From contig OX621255.1 of the NCBI GenBank assembly GCA_951640165.1, forward strand, positions 31,594,001 through 31,658,000: DNA of 64,000 bases, read 5' to 3'. This document shows, piece by piece, positions 21,343 to 32,934 of this stretch. The stretch's first letter is position 1, and each line of letters begins with the position of its first letter. This stretch comes from Pseudoips prasinana. Its lineage: Eukaryota; Arthropoda; Insecta; Lepidoptera; Nolidae. A program made the translations under genes and the position numbers. Below the pieces are notes generated by a model. That model did no database searches and was not told the origin of the DNA. It saw nothing but the letters and a program-made list of their open reading frames with translations.

Positions 21343-21806
21343 ATTAACATTACTAATGTAACGGTTAACAACAACAAGAATACACAAAATAAATTGAATC
21401 CACGAAGAGCACCTGCCAGCAGTATTGATAGGTGCCTTTCGTGGACTAGGCTAGGTGCCATTCGCGCAGGTACCCTTCAGATGGGTGACCTTCGTGGAAT
21501 ACCTCTAAAAACCGACTTGGCAGTAACTTAATTTAGTGCTTCAGTATTTTTTGTCATATATGAACACCATCAGTTCGACGTTAGAGAACAGGGAATTTAG
21601 CTCCTAAGTCGTCGCCTAAAGGTGATTTTCCTCGAGGCGAGGAGAGAATTGAAATTTGTATGGCAAATTTTCAATCCTCTCCCAGCGCATTTTTGGTGGA
21701 AACAGTGTGGATTGGCGAGAGATTGAATTGAAATAATTGTTTGTGTAAAAATGAACCGTATTGCCTCCGATATATTGTATAAATTAACTTTGCAACAGAA
21801 ACACGT

Positions 21807-22145
21807 ATTTACATACATACATACATAGACTCACGCCTGTTTCCCAGAGGGGTAGGCAGAGACAATTGACTTCCATTTGTCACGATCCTTGCATACCTCT
21901 TTCGCTTCGTTTACTGACATAATATTCTTCATACATGCTCGCCGGTTTAGGGTACTTCTGACCTGACCTTTCTTAAGTACGTCTCCAATTTGATCAGAGA
22001 ATGTTCTACGAGGTCTTCCCCTTCCGGTTGAACCATTCACACCGGCCAGGTATACTTCTTTTGTCAATCTTTTTTCATTCATCCTTTCTAAATGGCCAAA
22101 CCATCTCAGCAAACACGTATTTAATAATACTAATTTCCGAGACAT
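21807..22145 (-). pseudogene. LINE polyprotein C-terminus ([10 protein letters not shown] type)
   Basis: The minus-strand frame reads [40 protein letters not shown] and AYPSGKQA, then stop. This is the conserved end of a non-LTR reverse transcriptase family in which LRWFGH and GRPR motifs close the protein. The stop is followed by GTGAGTC and a (TATG)n tail at 21807-21827. 5'-truncated, no RT motifs. Related fragments at 30448, 33575 and 61616. Confidence 0.6.
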
Positions 22146-22375
22146 TATACAAAATTGTGTGTGTATTGCAAGACGAACTCAAACAGCACTGTACTTGTAT
22201 CTATTTATTTATTCTCTTCTCGCCTCGTCTCGTCTCGCCACTCTGGTTTATAGTCACCTTAAGTTACTAAAAGTAAATATACGAGTAGATACTCTATTCA
22301 AGGCTTAATTGTGTGGGAGGTTTACGTGTGTTTTATGGAGGACACAAACAAGTTCAAACGTATACAATATCATGA

Positions 22376-22517
22376 CGATCACCGTAGCCTAGTTGGTAGT
22401 GCTCCTGCCTACGAAGCTGGTGGTCCTGGGTTCGAATCCCGGTAAGTGCAAATATTTATGTGATGAGCACGAATATTTGTTTCTGAGTCATGGATGTTTT
22501 CTATGTATATAAGTATT
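22376..22517 (+). mobile_element. SINE-1, tail replaced
   Basis: Complete tRNA-like head and half the body to TATAAGTATTTGG, then joins another repeat. Confidence 0.75.
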
Positions 22518-22518
22518 T

Positions 22519-22682
22519 GGCTGGCTAAAAGACACGCACTTTTTCTTAAAAATTCACTATATAACAAAGCCAACAAACACCTCAACATATATCCGTTAAC
22601 CAAATGGAATGTAAAAAAGAAAGTTTTCAACTGGTTACACACATTAAACTACGATGCCACAGAAATTCTTCTGAATAGTTAA
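22519..22682 (+). pseudogene. Probable LINE C-terminal fragment
   Basis: Frame RHALFLKNSLYNKANKHLNI ... LHTLNYDATEILLNS then stop resembles the terminal part of a LINE reverse transcriptase. Short, joined directly to the broken SINE-1; assignment is tentative. Confidence 0.35.
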
Positions 22683-22759
22683 AAAGCTTATGTTTATATT
22701 TCCTTCTCGTCTCGATGTTTTATTAATAATTATCTTAATTCTCTTATGCGGACTAGGTA

Positions 22760-22894
22760 CAGACGAAAGCACATCAAGCTACCCCAATCTGTCAAATTTC
22801 CCCAATTGAAAGTGAACCTTATGCTTATGTGATAAAGTTGAAAATCTATAACAGAAATTTGACAGATTAGCGTAACTGGATGTGCTGGCGTCTG
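22760..22894. mobile_element. MITE-A copy
   Basis: CAGACGAAAGCACATCAAGC to GATGTGCTGGCGTCTG, flanked by TA at each side. Confidence 0.8.
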
Positions 22895-23335
22895 TACCTA
22901 ATATAATATTTACAAATGGATTACAGATTACATCTGCCTACGCAGCAGTTGATGTCTATGAATATTGCGTCAAAGTTGATTATAAACAGAATAAATAATG
23001 TTTACACACATTACCCAAACGGCTGTCCTATGATGCTAAATATTGGCTGGTAGATATTTTGTTAATATGTAGGAGATGTCGACTCAGACATAGATTTTGT
23101 AACCGGGCTTACTTAAGGTAACCTAAAGGTCTACCTGGATAAAATCGTGGGCGGTGATTTATAATATGTTACGAAAATTTGGAAGCACTACGGCTATGAA
23201 GTAAATAGAGTATATTTATGATAAAAGAGCAATAGGTACCTAGTACTAATATATAAGTTGTAGCTTAATAAAGTTAGTTCATAGTGTGAATCTTCATAAA
23301 TACTTTTTTGTGAAATTTTCCAATGTTATTAGTAA
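22895..23335. other. No recognisable feature
   Basis: No coding sequence or matched repeat. Confidence 0.4.
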
Positions 23336-23662
23336 CTAGCTGTGCCACGCGGTTTTACCCGCTTAACTTTTTAAACTTTATAAATTATCACAGCTCCTCC
23401 ACCGTAAGTGATAGCGTGATAATATGTAGCCTATATGTTGACCCGACCTCTTAATAATACTCATGTAAAATTTGAAGTAAATCCATGCAGTACTTTATGA
23501 GTTTAGCCTGGACATACATACAGACAAACAGACACACAGACAAAAATCCTAAAAACTATATTTTTAGCTTCGATATCGATTGTAGATTACGCCCCACGTA
23601 TCGTTTATTAAAAATATTCAATGTACATTTTTTATTTCCTACGATTTTATTATATGTATAGA
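23336..23662 (-). mobile_element. Non-autonomous Helitron
   Basis: Reads CTAGCTGTGCCACGCGG at the left (3' end reversed) and TTTTATTATATGTATAGA at the right (5' TC end reversed). Same family as 561-813. Confidence 0.8.
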
Positions 23663-24062
23663 CTACGTGCATCCACATTTACAAACTTAAACGTCCAAAT
23701 TCAACATTCCCGGCATGTTTAGAATATATTACGCATACCAATGTATGTAAATACCTTTTGTTCATACATGAATATTTTAAAATAAAATAATGTAGTCTGT
23801 TCAGCATAATAATGAAGTATCTGTATAAATAACAGCTTCCGTTCTTTCCTAGACTTGCAGTAGGTATCATGTTTTATTCTTAGTAAATGTTTGCGATAAG
23901 CCAGTGATGTATTGCTCTAATCTGGGGGATGACTTTGCCAACTGTCAAATTAAATACTAATAAAACTCGTCTATGTACATGACGTTTTATTGTAAAATTA
24001 AAAAAAAATATAATTAATAAAAGTAAAATTTAGTTAAATGTATTTTTTGTGTACAATAAAGA
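23663..24062. other. Unassigned, with a LINE-like tail
   Basis: TTTTTTGTGTACAATAAAG at about 24040 resembles a Jockey/CR1 3' end. No gene otherwise. Confidence 0.4.
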
Positions 24063-24313
24063 ATAATAATAATATCTAGGGACAATGCCACATGGACCAT
24101 CCTAGCCCCAAACTAAGCAAAGTTTGTACTATGGGTACCAGGCGACGATATACATACTTATATAGATAGATAAATACTTAAATACATAGAAAACATCCAT
24201 GACTCAGAAACAAATATTCGTGCTCATCACACAAATATTTGCACTTACCGGGATTCGAACCCAGGACCACCAGCTTCGTAGGCAGGAGCACTACCAGCTA
24301 GGCTACGGTGACC
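24063..24313 (-). mobile_element. SINE-1 copy
   Basis: Complete; reversed B-box GGATTCGAACC and head ending CTACGGTGACC. Confidence 0.8.
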
Positions 24314-24407
24314 AAGAATAAACAAAGAATAAAAATTCATGAAGTGACTAAGGAAAAACACCCACCATTTCGTTAAAAAACGAGTGTTCTTAAGACCACA
24401 CGTCTGA

Positions 24408-24658
24408 AGTAAAACTTAGAGATACTTAACGTAACTGGCTATGAGAGGAAGAGAGAAAGAAAATGTGTGCTCGAAACTCTTGCTCTTGGTCCAACAGTGA
24501 AATACGAAGCATAACACTCTCTCTTTGTATCTTCAAAAACTTATATCTCCCTCTCAGCATCCGTTCGCCTAGCCTGATCACACTTTTCGTAAGGTTATCG
24601 TCTCGCATTGACCAACTTACTTACCCAAGTCAAGCGTGCGTAAAGAAGTTTTACTTCA
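24408..24658. mobile_element. MITE-B copy, about 250 bp
   Basis: Ends GAAGTAAAACTT and AAGTTTTACTTC form inverted repeats. Interior has GTAACTGGCTATGAGAGG and CGTGCGTAAAGAAG. Related copies at 6540, 7930, 32030 and 55850. Non-coding. Confidence 0.6.
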
Positions 24659-24805
24659 AAAGTGATTAAAAACTTTAGAAGAAATAATCGACATCTGTAA
24701 TCGTAGTCATAGTGGACATTTAACAGGTATCATTTTTATACAGCTGTAATTATTATTATATTTTTCTAGATATTCATAAATAAATTAAAACTATACTAAT
24801 ATATA

Positions 24806-25065
24806 AATAAAATAAAATAAATAAATATAAAAGGTTTTTATTCACGTCGACTTTAAAAAAGCGCTTGTAAATAGTCAGAACATGTTCGCAGTAATATATA
24901 ATTAATTTATAATTACTTCTAGGTACATATAGATATTTAGGTACACGGATTGTAGGAAATAATTTACAATAAGATTTATTTTATAACAGTAACGATATTT
25001 AGCTAACTTAAATTAAGTTATTATCAAGGATCATGTGTAGGTTTAACTATCTAATTTTTAGCTAT
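24806..25065 (-). mobile_element. V retroelement 3' fragment
   Basis: A/T tail, AAAAGGTTTTTATTCACGTC and the constant V 3' region; 5'-truncated in a (TA)n tract. Confidence 0.6.
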
Positions 25066-25149
25066 ATATATATATATATATAGATATTGGAAATAGATTA
25101 TAACTACGTACAAACTAAAACTATCATTATAAACTTAAAATCAAAATAC

Positions 25150-25318
25150 TAAATCTATATATATATAAATGAATCCCTATTTCCCTTGGTCACGCCATCA
25201 CGCGTGAACGGCTGGACCGATTTCACAATTCTATTTTTTGTTGTGTTTGTTGCTGTCAGGAGAAGGATCTTATGAAAGAAAAAAAATAAAATAAAGGCGC
25301 GCAAAACTAGAAAATTTA
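25150..25318 (+). mobile_element. Helitron-like fragment
   Basis: TCTATATATATATAAATG and ACGGCTGGACCGATTTCAC resemble 5' sequence of the 15004 Helitron family. The 3' hairpin is not intact. Confidence 0.4.
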
Positions 25319-25344
25319 AGAATACTTAACGACCATATAATATT

Positions 25345-25615
25345 ATTTCTAATCTAACCTTAGCGCTTTGGACAGTACAAACTTGGATCGCAAGGCTTAT
25401 GCGTTGGCCGAGGTACGTGCCAGAACAGCCCGGGGAAGTACCTCAACCTCAACCTTCATAATAAAATTAAGAAGACATTCCTTAATAATAACATTAATAA
25501 TTTTAATGTTGTGTTTCTGCGTGTGAGTAAGGTCGCCAGATCTCATCGGAGTGGGGCTAGGTTCAGCAACAAACGTGCTCTGCTCTCCCTTTTTATACAT
25601 AATTGCCAAATCTTA
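25345..25615 (+). repeat. Family F repeat
   Basis: AAGACATTCCTTAATAATAA and TGTTGTGTTTCTGCGTGTGA align with 59455-59760, which looks like the 3' region of a lepidopteran retroposon. Confidence 0.5.
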
Positions 25616-25688
25616 CTTTATTTAATACGATAATATTGTTTCTTAGGGTAATGTAAAAATATTCTACTATTCTATAATAAGTCTAAGT

Positions 25689-25805
25689 CTACGTGGTGCA
25701 TTACCACGTCCTGTGGATACTGCTTTCACTTGCGAACGTTGTGGGAACATATGCCGCGCGGCTATAGGGCTCTATAGACATAAGCGACGATGCGGCAACC
25801 CGTAG
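25689..25805 (+). pseudogene. LINE C-terminal zinc-finger fragment
   Basis: LRGALPRPVDTAFTCERCGN, then ICRAAIGLYRHKRRCGNP and a stop. The cysteines and His fit a terminal C2HC-type finger of an insect LINE protein. Nothing upstream is preserved. Confidence 0.45.
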
Positions 25806-27383
25806 TTTTAAACTCAAATTTATACACACTAGCGCTGCAACACACATCGATGTAAAAATATTAAAAATTTCTTGTTAAAACCCTTTATTTACTCGAATGT
25901 ATTTTGTTCCTTTGCCTACCGCTGAGCTCAAAATGGAAAATGCCAATGAAATTTCGTTATTAATTCTGAATTTCACCGCCAGGCTTCAGTAAGTATGCTG
26001 GTGAAAATTGGAACAAAGACATTCAATAACAGCGGTATACGCCTGTCTCATACAATATGAAAAAGCATGAAAATATGTAATATATATATAATACACACTG
26101 CTAACAAGAATTCAAAACATTAGCCACACGTACAGTAATTCAACTGCACGTGTGGCGCGGCGATTAAGACAGCCGCTTCGCCACTTCAAGTCCCGGATTC
26201 GATGTGTGTGGAGAAGTATCTGCTTAGGACAGCATATCATTCAAACGGAAGAGATACAAATACTCTCTGCGTAATAAATCTGAAAGTATATTAAAGCTAT
26301 GGGATTAAACAGTGACAAGGAGCTCTGCTACAATTAAATAGATCAGAAATGGTCGAAGTAGCAATTTCAAGCCCCAAACAACATAATAATAAAATATGCC
26401 AACGAAGCATATGAAGAAAAACAAGGAAATATTAAGTGTCGACAATTTATGTTCCATACCGATACTAAATAGTTTGCAGCGAGGGGGGGGGGGCGTAGCT
26501 GTAACCAATTCCATCCACCGTGAAGATTTGATAAGCGGCCTTTGGTTTACCTACGTACAATATTACTGTAAATATAATCGTTCTCAAACGTGCTACGTAT
26601 TAATTATGATTTTAAAAACATTCAATCGACTTCACTATTTCTTCACAACAACCGCTTTCAACACAATTTATACATCACAAGAAATCACCTAACACAAATT
26701 AAAAAGAAAAGACTTTTTTGTGATTTTTTTTTTTTTTTTCATTCAGTACATTCTCTCACCGAATCGGAGATGCTCTCAAGAAAGGCCAGTTCAGCGAGCA
26801 GTTGGCGAACGCTCCCAACAAGTAGTTTAATTTAAGTGGCATAGACGACAATTACTTAAAGTATTTACTGTATTATATAAACTTTAACTTGTTGCAAAAC
26901 TGTTATTTCGATGGTTGGCATTACAGTTAGCCGACTCGGGCGCCAAGTAACAAATCATCGAGGTAGTTTATTTATTTACCAGTTTACTGAACTTTATGTG
27001 CGTGGGTTAATGGACTTACTGTATTTCGATAAAGAACAATACAACATGTCAATCAATCAATCAATCATCCGGCTCCAAAGCAAAACAAAAGAATCAACGT
27101 GTGAATTTAAGATATAATTTATGTTATGTGCAAAATAAAAGGATCGCTATAAAATTTGCAGTTTTATGGTTCCATACAACTAAATGATAATGCGGAATCC
27201 GAATGATATATAGGACACTCTTTTTTACTTATTATAACTTCAGTAAAATGGATTGTAAGGTATTTAGACGAACTTAATGCCGAAGCCATGTTTAATCAGT
27301 CAACCTTAGGGTGGTGTAGAGAAATCATGGCAGGTGCACTCAGTTTATACTCAGTTCATACTAAATGTATTAACTTATTATAA
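25806..27383. other. Mostly unassigned
   Basis: Holds a SINE-2 fragment (26150-26290), a poly-G run at 26482-26493 and a 50-bp piece of the LINE seen at 30448 (GAATCGGAGATGCTCTCAAG, near 26763). Open frames here are short, lack motifs, and are not called. Confidence 0.4.
26150..26290 (+). repeat. SINE-2 fragment
   Basis: TGTGGCGCGGCGATTAAGAC head and TCCCGGATTCGATG B-box region; most of the body is missing. Confidence 0.5.
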
Positions 27384-27574
27384 TCACACCAATATTATCG
27401 AGGTAAAGGCGAAAGTTTATGAGCGTGTGACTGTGTATGTTTGTTACTTCTTCACGTCTAAGCGGCTGGAGCTATTTTAATAAAATTTGGTATGGAGTTA
27501 GCTGCCACCCTGGATTAACACATAGGTTATAACTTATAAAGTTTAACGCAGCTAAAACCGCAGGGCACAGGTAG
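27384..27574 (+). mobile_element. Short Helitron, third family
   Basis: Starts TCACACCAATATTAT and ends ACGCAGCTAAAACCGCAGGG then CACAGGTAG. Same family as 50657 and the reversed copy at 62476. Confidence 0.65.
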
Positions 27575-27834
27575 TCATAAGTAATAATGATAAATATAAA
27601 TACTTACTATACTTAAATATCAACATGTACGTTGAATACTATACATAAGTATGATAGTTAATTATATGAAGCTAAGGAACTAATAAAACTATAATAAACA
27701 TAATCATAGATGAGACATTTCTGCCTACCGTTTTTTTTGAAGCGTAAAGTGTTTCTTAGCCATCCTGATTCCTACAGGAATATCATTCCGAAGAAGGAGA
27801 GATTGGATAAAGACAGTCAGACAAAGAGCAGGGG

Positions 27835-28240
27835 ATAAAGTCAGAGTTGGATCATAGGCGTCAGGTTGCAAGCTTATCGGTTTTTTATAGGCTATTTCAT
27901 GGAGAATGCGCTCAAGACCTCCATGAACTTATCCCTCCTTCCCCCTTTTTTCATCGGACTACTAGGCGTCGGGAGGGTTTTCACCGCTTTGTTGTTGACA
28001 TCCCATTCTGCCGTACAAAGCGCTTTGCTTCCTCCTTTATCATACGCACGGCTAAGCAGTGGAACACCCTCCCGAACGACGTGTTTCCAGACTCATACAA
28101 CATGGGTTTATTCAAGGCTAGAGTGAACAGGCATCTTATGGGTACGCGCAGTCCATCTTCGACCACATCTTCACTTACCATCAGGTGAGATCGTGGTCAC
28201 GCGCAAACCCATTCTGCATAAAAAAAAAGTTATGACGTGG
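27835..28240 (+). pseudogene. Jockey-like LINE reverse transcriptase C-terminus
   Basis: The frame from about 27844 reads LDHRRQVASLSVFYRLFHGE, then RTAKQWNTLPNDVFPDSYNM and FKARVNRHL before the stop at 28188. This is the familiar C-terminal region of insect Jockey-like RTs, in which RTA-x-WN-x-LP-x-x-VFP is conserved. A short 3' UTR ends in an A run at 28218. There is no RT catalytic motif, so it is a 5'-truncated copy. Confidence 0.65.
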
Positions 28241-28361
28241 ACATCGTAGAACTCCTATGTGGTTTTGTCAGTGGGTCATAGCCAGTTTACTCTGGATCAT
28301 AAACATGACCTTCTATATAGCCCATACATGGGAGTGTAATACACCTTCTCGTAAAAAAAAA

Positions 28362-28615
28362 ATAATAATAATAATATCTAGGGACAATGTCACACAGATC
28401 ATCCTAGCCCCAAACTAAACAAAGCTTGTACTATGGGTACCAGGCGACGATATACATACTTATATAGATAGATAAATACTTATATACATAGAAAACATCC
28501 ATGACTCAGAAACAAATATTCGTGCTCATCACACAAATATTTGCACTTACCGGGATTCGAACCCAGGACCACCAGCTTCGTAGGCAGGAGCACTACCAAC
28601 TAGGCTACGGTGACC
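28362..28615 (-). mobile_element. SINE-1 copy
   Basis: Complete copy with (ATA)n tail at the left and head at the right. Confidence 0.8.
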
Positions 28616-29809
28616 GTCTAATACTGTTATAAAATTTAAAAACAATGTTTTGTAAACTGAATATCCATTAAAATGAAATGTCGCTTGTTGTAGGTATCAA
28701 AACATTTTTTAATACAGGGAAGAATTTATAATTTATTTTAAAAATATTACTATTATTTACCGTACTGAGCCTCGCATGTTGTAAAACGTACAGAGAATAA
28801 TACTTCTTTATATGTAAAATACAATAAAAGATGTTTATGGTCTTAAAATAATTTGGTTAATCTTTTGATATTGCGCGTTGATATATTAATATCTTATAAT
28901 TATCATTCGAAACCCGGTTATTTTACAATTGCATATATCAACTCCGTTGGAATTGGCTGCAGGTGTGGCGCAGTGGCTAAGACCTTTGTTGCCTGACTAC
29001 CTGCTATATCTCTTAGTCGCCTTTAAAATGTAAATACACGGTTACAAAGTGGTTATGTAACTTAAACTGTAAATACACGGTTACAAAGTGCTTATGTAAC
29101 TTGAACTATGAAGAAACAGAAATATTGATTCTAACTCAAAAATTAAAAATTATAAGAACACAAATACACACATTCACACACTCACCTCTCACACAATTTT
29201 GATTTTTTTGTTTTTATGTCCTATTTTGCCTTGTATGTGTAACACATTACAAATTCTATTAATAATATTATCCTCACAAAACTTTAGTTTATAACTTTGT
29301 TTAATTTGGAATACGTAAGACTCTAAACTTTATGTCCAAGACGGGGGGAGTCTGGAGATCTGTTATACAGGTTTCGAGCGTAGTACAGACTCCAGCTCTG
29401 TCAAAGGCTTTTTAAATAAGTGCTTAAACAATGTTTTTAACATAACAACACGATAGTTAATGCGCAATTGAAAGCAATTTATTTTATGTTAATTATTGCA
29501 TGCCAGCAGGTAAAGTATGGCTTTTATTTACATTTAGTAACATACACCATGTACCCATACTTGCGAAATAAAATATGTTTATCTTTAAAAAAAAAACTTA
29601 AAAAAATATGGATGCGCCATCATTTTATTATTATTATTTTATACGTCACCCACGGAATGGTATGGGGTGGAACTGTTATTCTTTGTGGGCCGAAAATCAC
29701 ACGGCTATTTTTATATAAAGTGAATTATATTAAAATGTGGTCATAGATTCATAAAGATTATTACCCGCAATTAATGATTAAGTTAAATTTCCTCTTGTTT
29801 TATTTAAAA
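28616..29809. other. Mostly unassigned; small SINE-2 piece and a tandem duplication
   Basis: GTGTGGCGCAGTGGCTAAGAC near 28973 is a SINE-2 head fragment. A unit of about 40 bp (TGTAAATACACGGTTACAAA...) is repeated twice at 29029-29110. No gene recognised. Confidence 0.45.
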
Positions 29810-30126
29810 CTAGCTGTACCCCGCGGTTTTGCCCGCGTTAGTTTTTATAAATTATCATAGCTCCTCCCCCGTAGGTGATAGCGTGATAATATGTAGCCTA
29901 TATGATGACCCGACCAGTAATATTTATGCAAAATTTGAATTAAATCCATGCAGTACTTTTTAAGTTTAGCCCGGACATACATACAGACAAACAGACACAC
30001 AGACAAAAAATCTAAAAACTATATTTTTGGCTTCGATATCGATTGTAGATCACGCCCCAAGCAACCTTTTTAAGAAATATTAAATGTACAGTTTTGACTT
30101 TCCTACGATTTTATTATATGTATAGA
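29810..30126 (-). mobile_element. Non-autonomous Helitron
   Basis: CTAGCTGTACCCCGCGG at the left, TTTTATTATATGTATAGA at the right; internal order as in 561-813. Confidence 0.8.
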
Positions 30127-30447
30127 ATATAGAATAGATGACTAAATTAATGACTTGTAAATTTTAATGATACGGGAGGGTTTTGGGTGTTAATATAAAA
30201 TGGCTTTATCGGTCTCTTAATACGAGTACTTCTTAGAATAAAACGATATTTAATATATTTCCTATTGATAAAGGAAAAGTTTGCTTGTTAAAAAATATTC
30301 AGAAACCACCCACATGTTATTTACACATGGCTTTTAGAATTCAAATAGACTTTGTCACAGTGGTCAAGGTAGTGAACTCGCTGCTACCACGTGTTTCGGG
30401 TTCAAACCCATTATAAAAAAACAAATTCTGTGGCCTATAAATGATTA
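30127..30447. other. No recognisable feature
   Basis: A tRNA-like fragment may be present near 30370-30415 (CGGGTTCAAACCC), too decayed to classify. Confidence 0.35.
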
Positions 30448-30718
30448 GAAAGGATGAATGAAAGAAGATTGACAAAAGAAGTATACCTAGCCTGTGTGAA
30501 TGGTACAACCGGAAGGGGCAGACCTCGTAGAATATTCTCTGACCAAATCGGAGACGTTCTCAAGAAAGGTTTGGCCAGAAGTACCCTAAACCGGCGATCA
30601 TGTATGAAGAATATAATGTCAGTAAACGAAGCGAAAGAGGAGTGCAAGGATCGTGACAAATGGAAGTCCGTTGTCTCTGCGTACCCCTCTGGGAAACAGG
30701 CGTGAGTCTATGTATGTA
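30448..30718 (+). pseudogene. LINE polyprotein C-terminus ([10 protein letters not shown] type)
   Basis: Starts inside the conserved block ([20 protein letters not shown]), then [20 protein letters not shown] and AYPSGKQA before the stop at 30705, followed by GTGAGTC and TATGTATGTAT. 5'-truncated; very similar to 21807-22145. Confidence 0.6.
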
Positions 30719-31077
30719 TAAATGGTTATTCTGAGCCTAGTTTATAACTCACAAAACACTCAAGATACAGTGATTTACTGTAAGAAAGAAAAAAAAAGTA
30801 TATATATATTCATATCACGTACAGGAAATGAATAACAATTTTCGTAAATATTTTTCTAGATTTTTAAATAGAATCTGTACTGACATGAAAAGTGTCCCTA
30901 TTCCAGCTAGTACTAGGTACATTTCTGCAGGGCTTATCGTCCGATAGAGCCACTATGAACTGGTTCATTTATGGTTCGTGTAATTAGTAACACAAACATA
31001 CAAAATTGCATAATCATACACGATAAAATTAATAATTAACGAATTGATACAAATAAACTATGTTTATTTTGTATGTA
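30719..31077. other. No recognisable feature
   Basis: No coding sequence or matched repeat. Confidence 0.4.
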
Positions 31078-31212
31078 CAGACGCCAGCACATCCAGCTAC
31101 CCCAATCTGTCAAATTTCTTTTATAGATTTTCAACTTTATCACAAAAGCGTAAAGTTCACTTTCAATTGGGGAAATTTAGCAGATTCGGGTATCTTAATG
31201 TGCTGGCGTCTG
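31078..31212. mobile_element. MITE-A copy
   Basis: CAGACGCCAGCACATCCAGC to AATGTGCTGGCGTCTG, with TA on each side. Confidence 0.8.
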
Positions 31213-31533
31213 TACCATGAACGTTAAGTCCTTATCCTTCAAGTATTTATTGTATTCAATACGTACTGTGCAAGTAACAATATTTGTTTTTGCTCGTGTA
31301 TACGGTTTTTGCTCGACTGCTTGACACAAAGCGAATACTTTGTCTACAATACGATTGTGACTTATTTATTAAAGTTTTTACTTATTGAAGTATCTTTGTG
31401 TACAAATAGTTCTATTTTTAGATCTTCTTCCATTTTCTACTGTTTACTATATGTAAAATGAACAGTAAATCTGGCCATTAAATTGCAAAACTTTTCTTTA
31501 ACAATTACTCTAAGTGGACCAAATCCCGTGTTC
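31213..31533. other. No recognisable feature
   Basis: No coding sequence or matched repeat. Confidence 0.4.
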
Positions 31534-32005
31534 ATGCCCGCTTGAGTATGTTTCGCCGGACCGTCTCAACTGGGTCGTGTTGAAACGGTAATAGATGAAC
31601 CCACTGTTAGATGAACACAAAGTTTGTTTCGCTGGGTCTTCTCAGTTGGGGCGCACTGGATCCGGTGGTAGCATTAAAGCGCGACCGTCGTTATTGACAC
31701 AAGGTCCGTCAAAATAATAAATAATTCAGACAATACGTAGTAAAATATAGCTAAACTATAAATTTTGATAATTAAACTAAAAACATAATCTCTTTGAAAA
31801 TAACTTAATACAAGCTAACTAAATATTATTGCTTTTATAAAATCAATTTTATAAATGTTTTCATACAAACCGTGTACCTAAATATCTATGTTACTAGAAA
31901 TAATTATGTATACAACTATATTACTACAAACATGTTCTGACTATTTACAAGCGCTTTTTTAAAGTCTACATGAATAAAAACCTTTTTATTTTATTTTAAT
32001 TTTAC
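31534..32005 (+). mobile_element. V retroelement, long copy
   Basis: Begins TTGAGTATGTTTCGCCGGAC, the most upstream V sequence, includes GGTGGTAGCATTAAAGCGCG and ends AATAAAAACCTTTTT. The V reading frame is broken here by substitutions and a rearranged stretch near 31600. Confidence 0.65.
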
Positions 32006-32029
32006 ATTATTTTTGAATTAAACCTTTTT

Positions 32030-32555
32030 TACGCACCCTTGACTTGGAGAGTAAGCTGGTAAAGGTGTGATGAGAGCGTTTCAAAAAGTGTGATCGGGCG
32101 AACGGAAGTTGAGAGGGAGATAAAAGTTAGTGAAGACAGAAAGAGAGAGTTAGGTTTCGTATATTACGGTCAACGTCGACGGTCACCGTAGCCTAGTTGG
32201 TAGTGCTCCTGCCTACGAAGTTGGTGGTCCTGGGTTTGAATCCCGGTAAGTGCAAATATTTGTGTAATGAGCACGAATATTTGTTTCTGAGTCATGGATG
32301 TTTTCTATGTATTTAAGTATTAATCTATATAAGTATGTATATCGTCGCCTGGTACCCATAGTACAAGCTTTGCTTAGTTTGGGGCTAGGGTGATCTGTGT
32401 GTCATTGTCCCGAGATATTACTATTATTATTATTATTATTACTAGGCGTACGAGTGAGAGGTGCTAGGATACATTTTCTTTCTCTCTTTCTCTCATAGTC
32501 AGTTACGTTTCGTAAATCTGAGTTTTACTTAGTCTTAGTGTAAAGCACGCTCTTT
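32030..32555 (+). mobile_element. MITE-B copy split by SINE-1
   Basis: Left part TTTTTTACGCACCCTTGACT ... CGGAAGTTGAGAGGGAG; right part CTCTCATAGTCAGTTACG and GAGTTTTACTTAG. The SINE at 32181-32443 lies between. Confidence 0.55.
32181..32443 (+). mobile_element. SINE-1 inside MITE-B
   Basis: Complete head and tail ending in (ATT)n. Confidence 0.8.
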
Positions 32556-32609
32556 TTTTTAAATTAAACATTATTTTCAATTCATTCTGATATCTGAATA
32601 CGAAAGAGC

Positions 32610-32850
32610 CCAGTTTTTCTCTTTTTCTCGGCACCCCGACTTTTTGCAAAGTGGTTAAATAATAGGATGACACGACCAATTAGAGGTCCGGTACGGGATC
32701 TACAACTCTAATCGTCTCCAAGGCACGAGGGTGTTATAAAACTGTTAACTTCCAAACTCCAGGCTCATAGCTCCCCCAGTTTTAGTTTCCCAATATGAGA
32801 TTTGAACCTAGGACCTCATTTACTGCAGGTGCTCAAGCTACATATTCTTA
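32610..32850 (-). repeat. SINE-4, diverged copy
   Basis: Reversed head ATTTGAACCTAGGACCTCAT and body words GGCACGAGGGTGT, CCAACTCC-like region. Diverged from the copies at 51340 and 54977. Confidence 0.45.
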
Positions 32851-32934
32851 AAAAAAATATATTTCGTTTGGTTGTTTGATTATGTTCGTACGAGGTCGTG
32901 GGTGCCGTGTGTAAATAATGTCTGGGACATATAC

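Larger units (their letters stand above)
19778..21514. mobile_element. Foldback element opened by two later insertions
   Basis: The left arm (19778-19832 continued at 21140-21164) carries repeats of GAATGGCACC and GTCCACGAAAGGCACC. The right arm (21423-21514) is its reverse complement. A LINE separates the two parts of the left arm, and V-related sequence occupies the loop. No transposase. Confidence 0.55.

Noticed and set aside
22001..22270. 89-codon plus-strand frame
   Set aside because: Antisense to the LINE C-terminal frame at 21807-22145.
29468..29746. 92-codon frame rich in hydrophobic and lysine residues
   Set aside because: Composition is that of AT-rich noncoding DNA and it contains poly-A encoded lysine runs.
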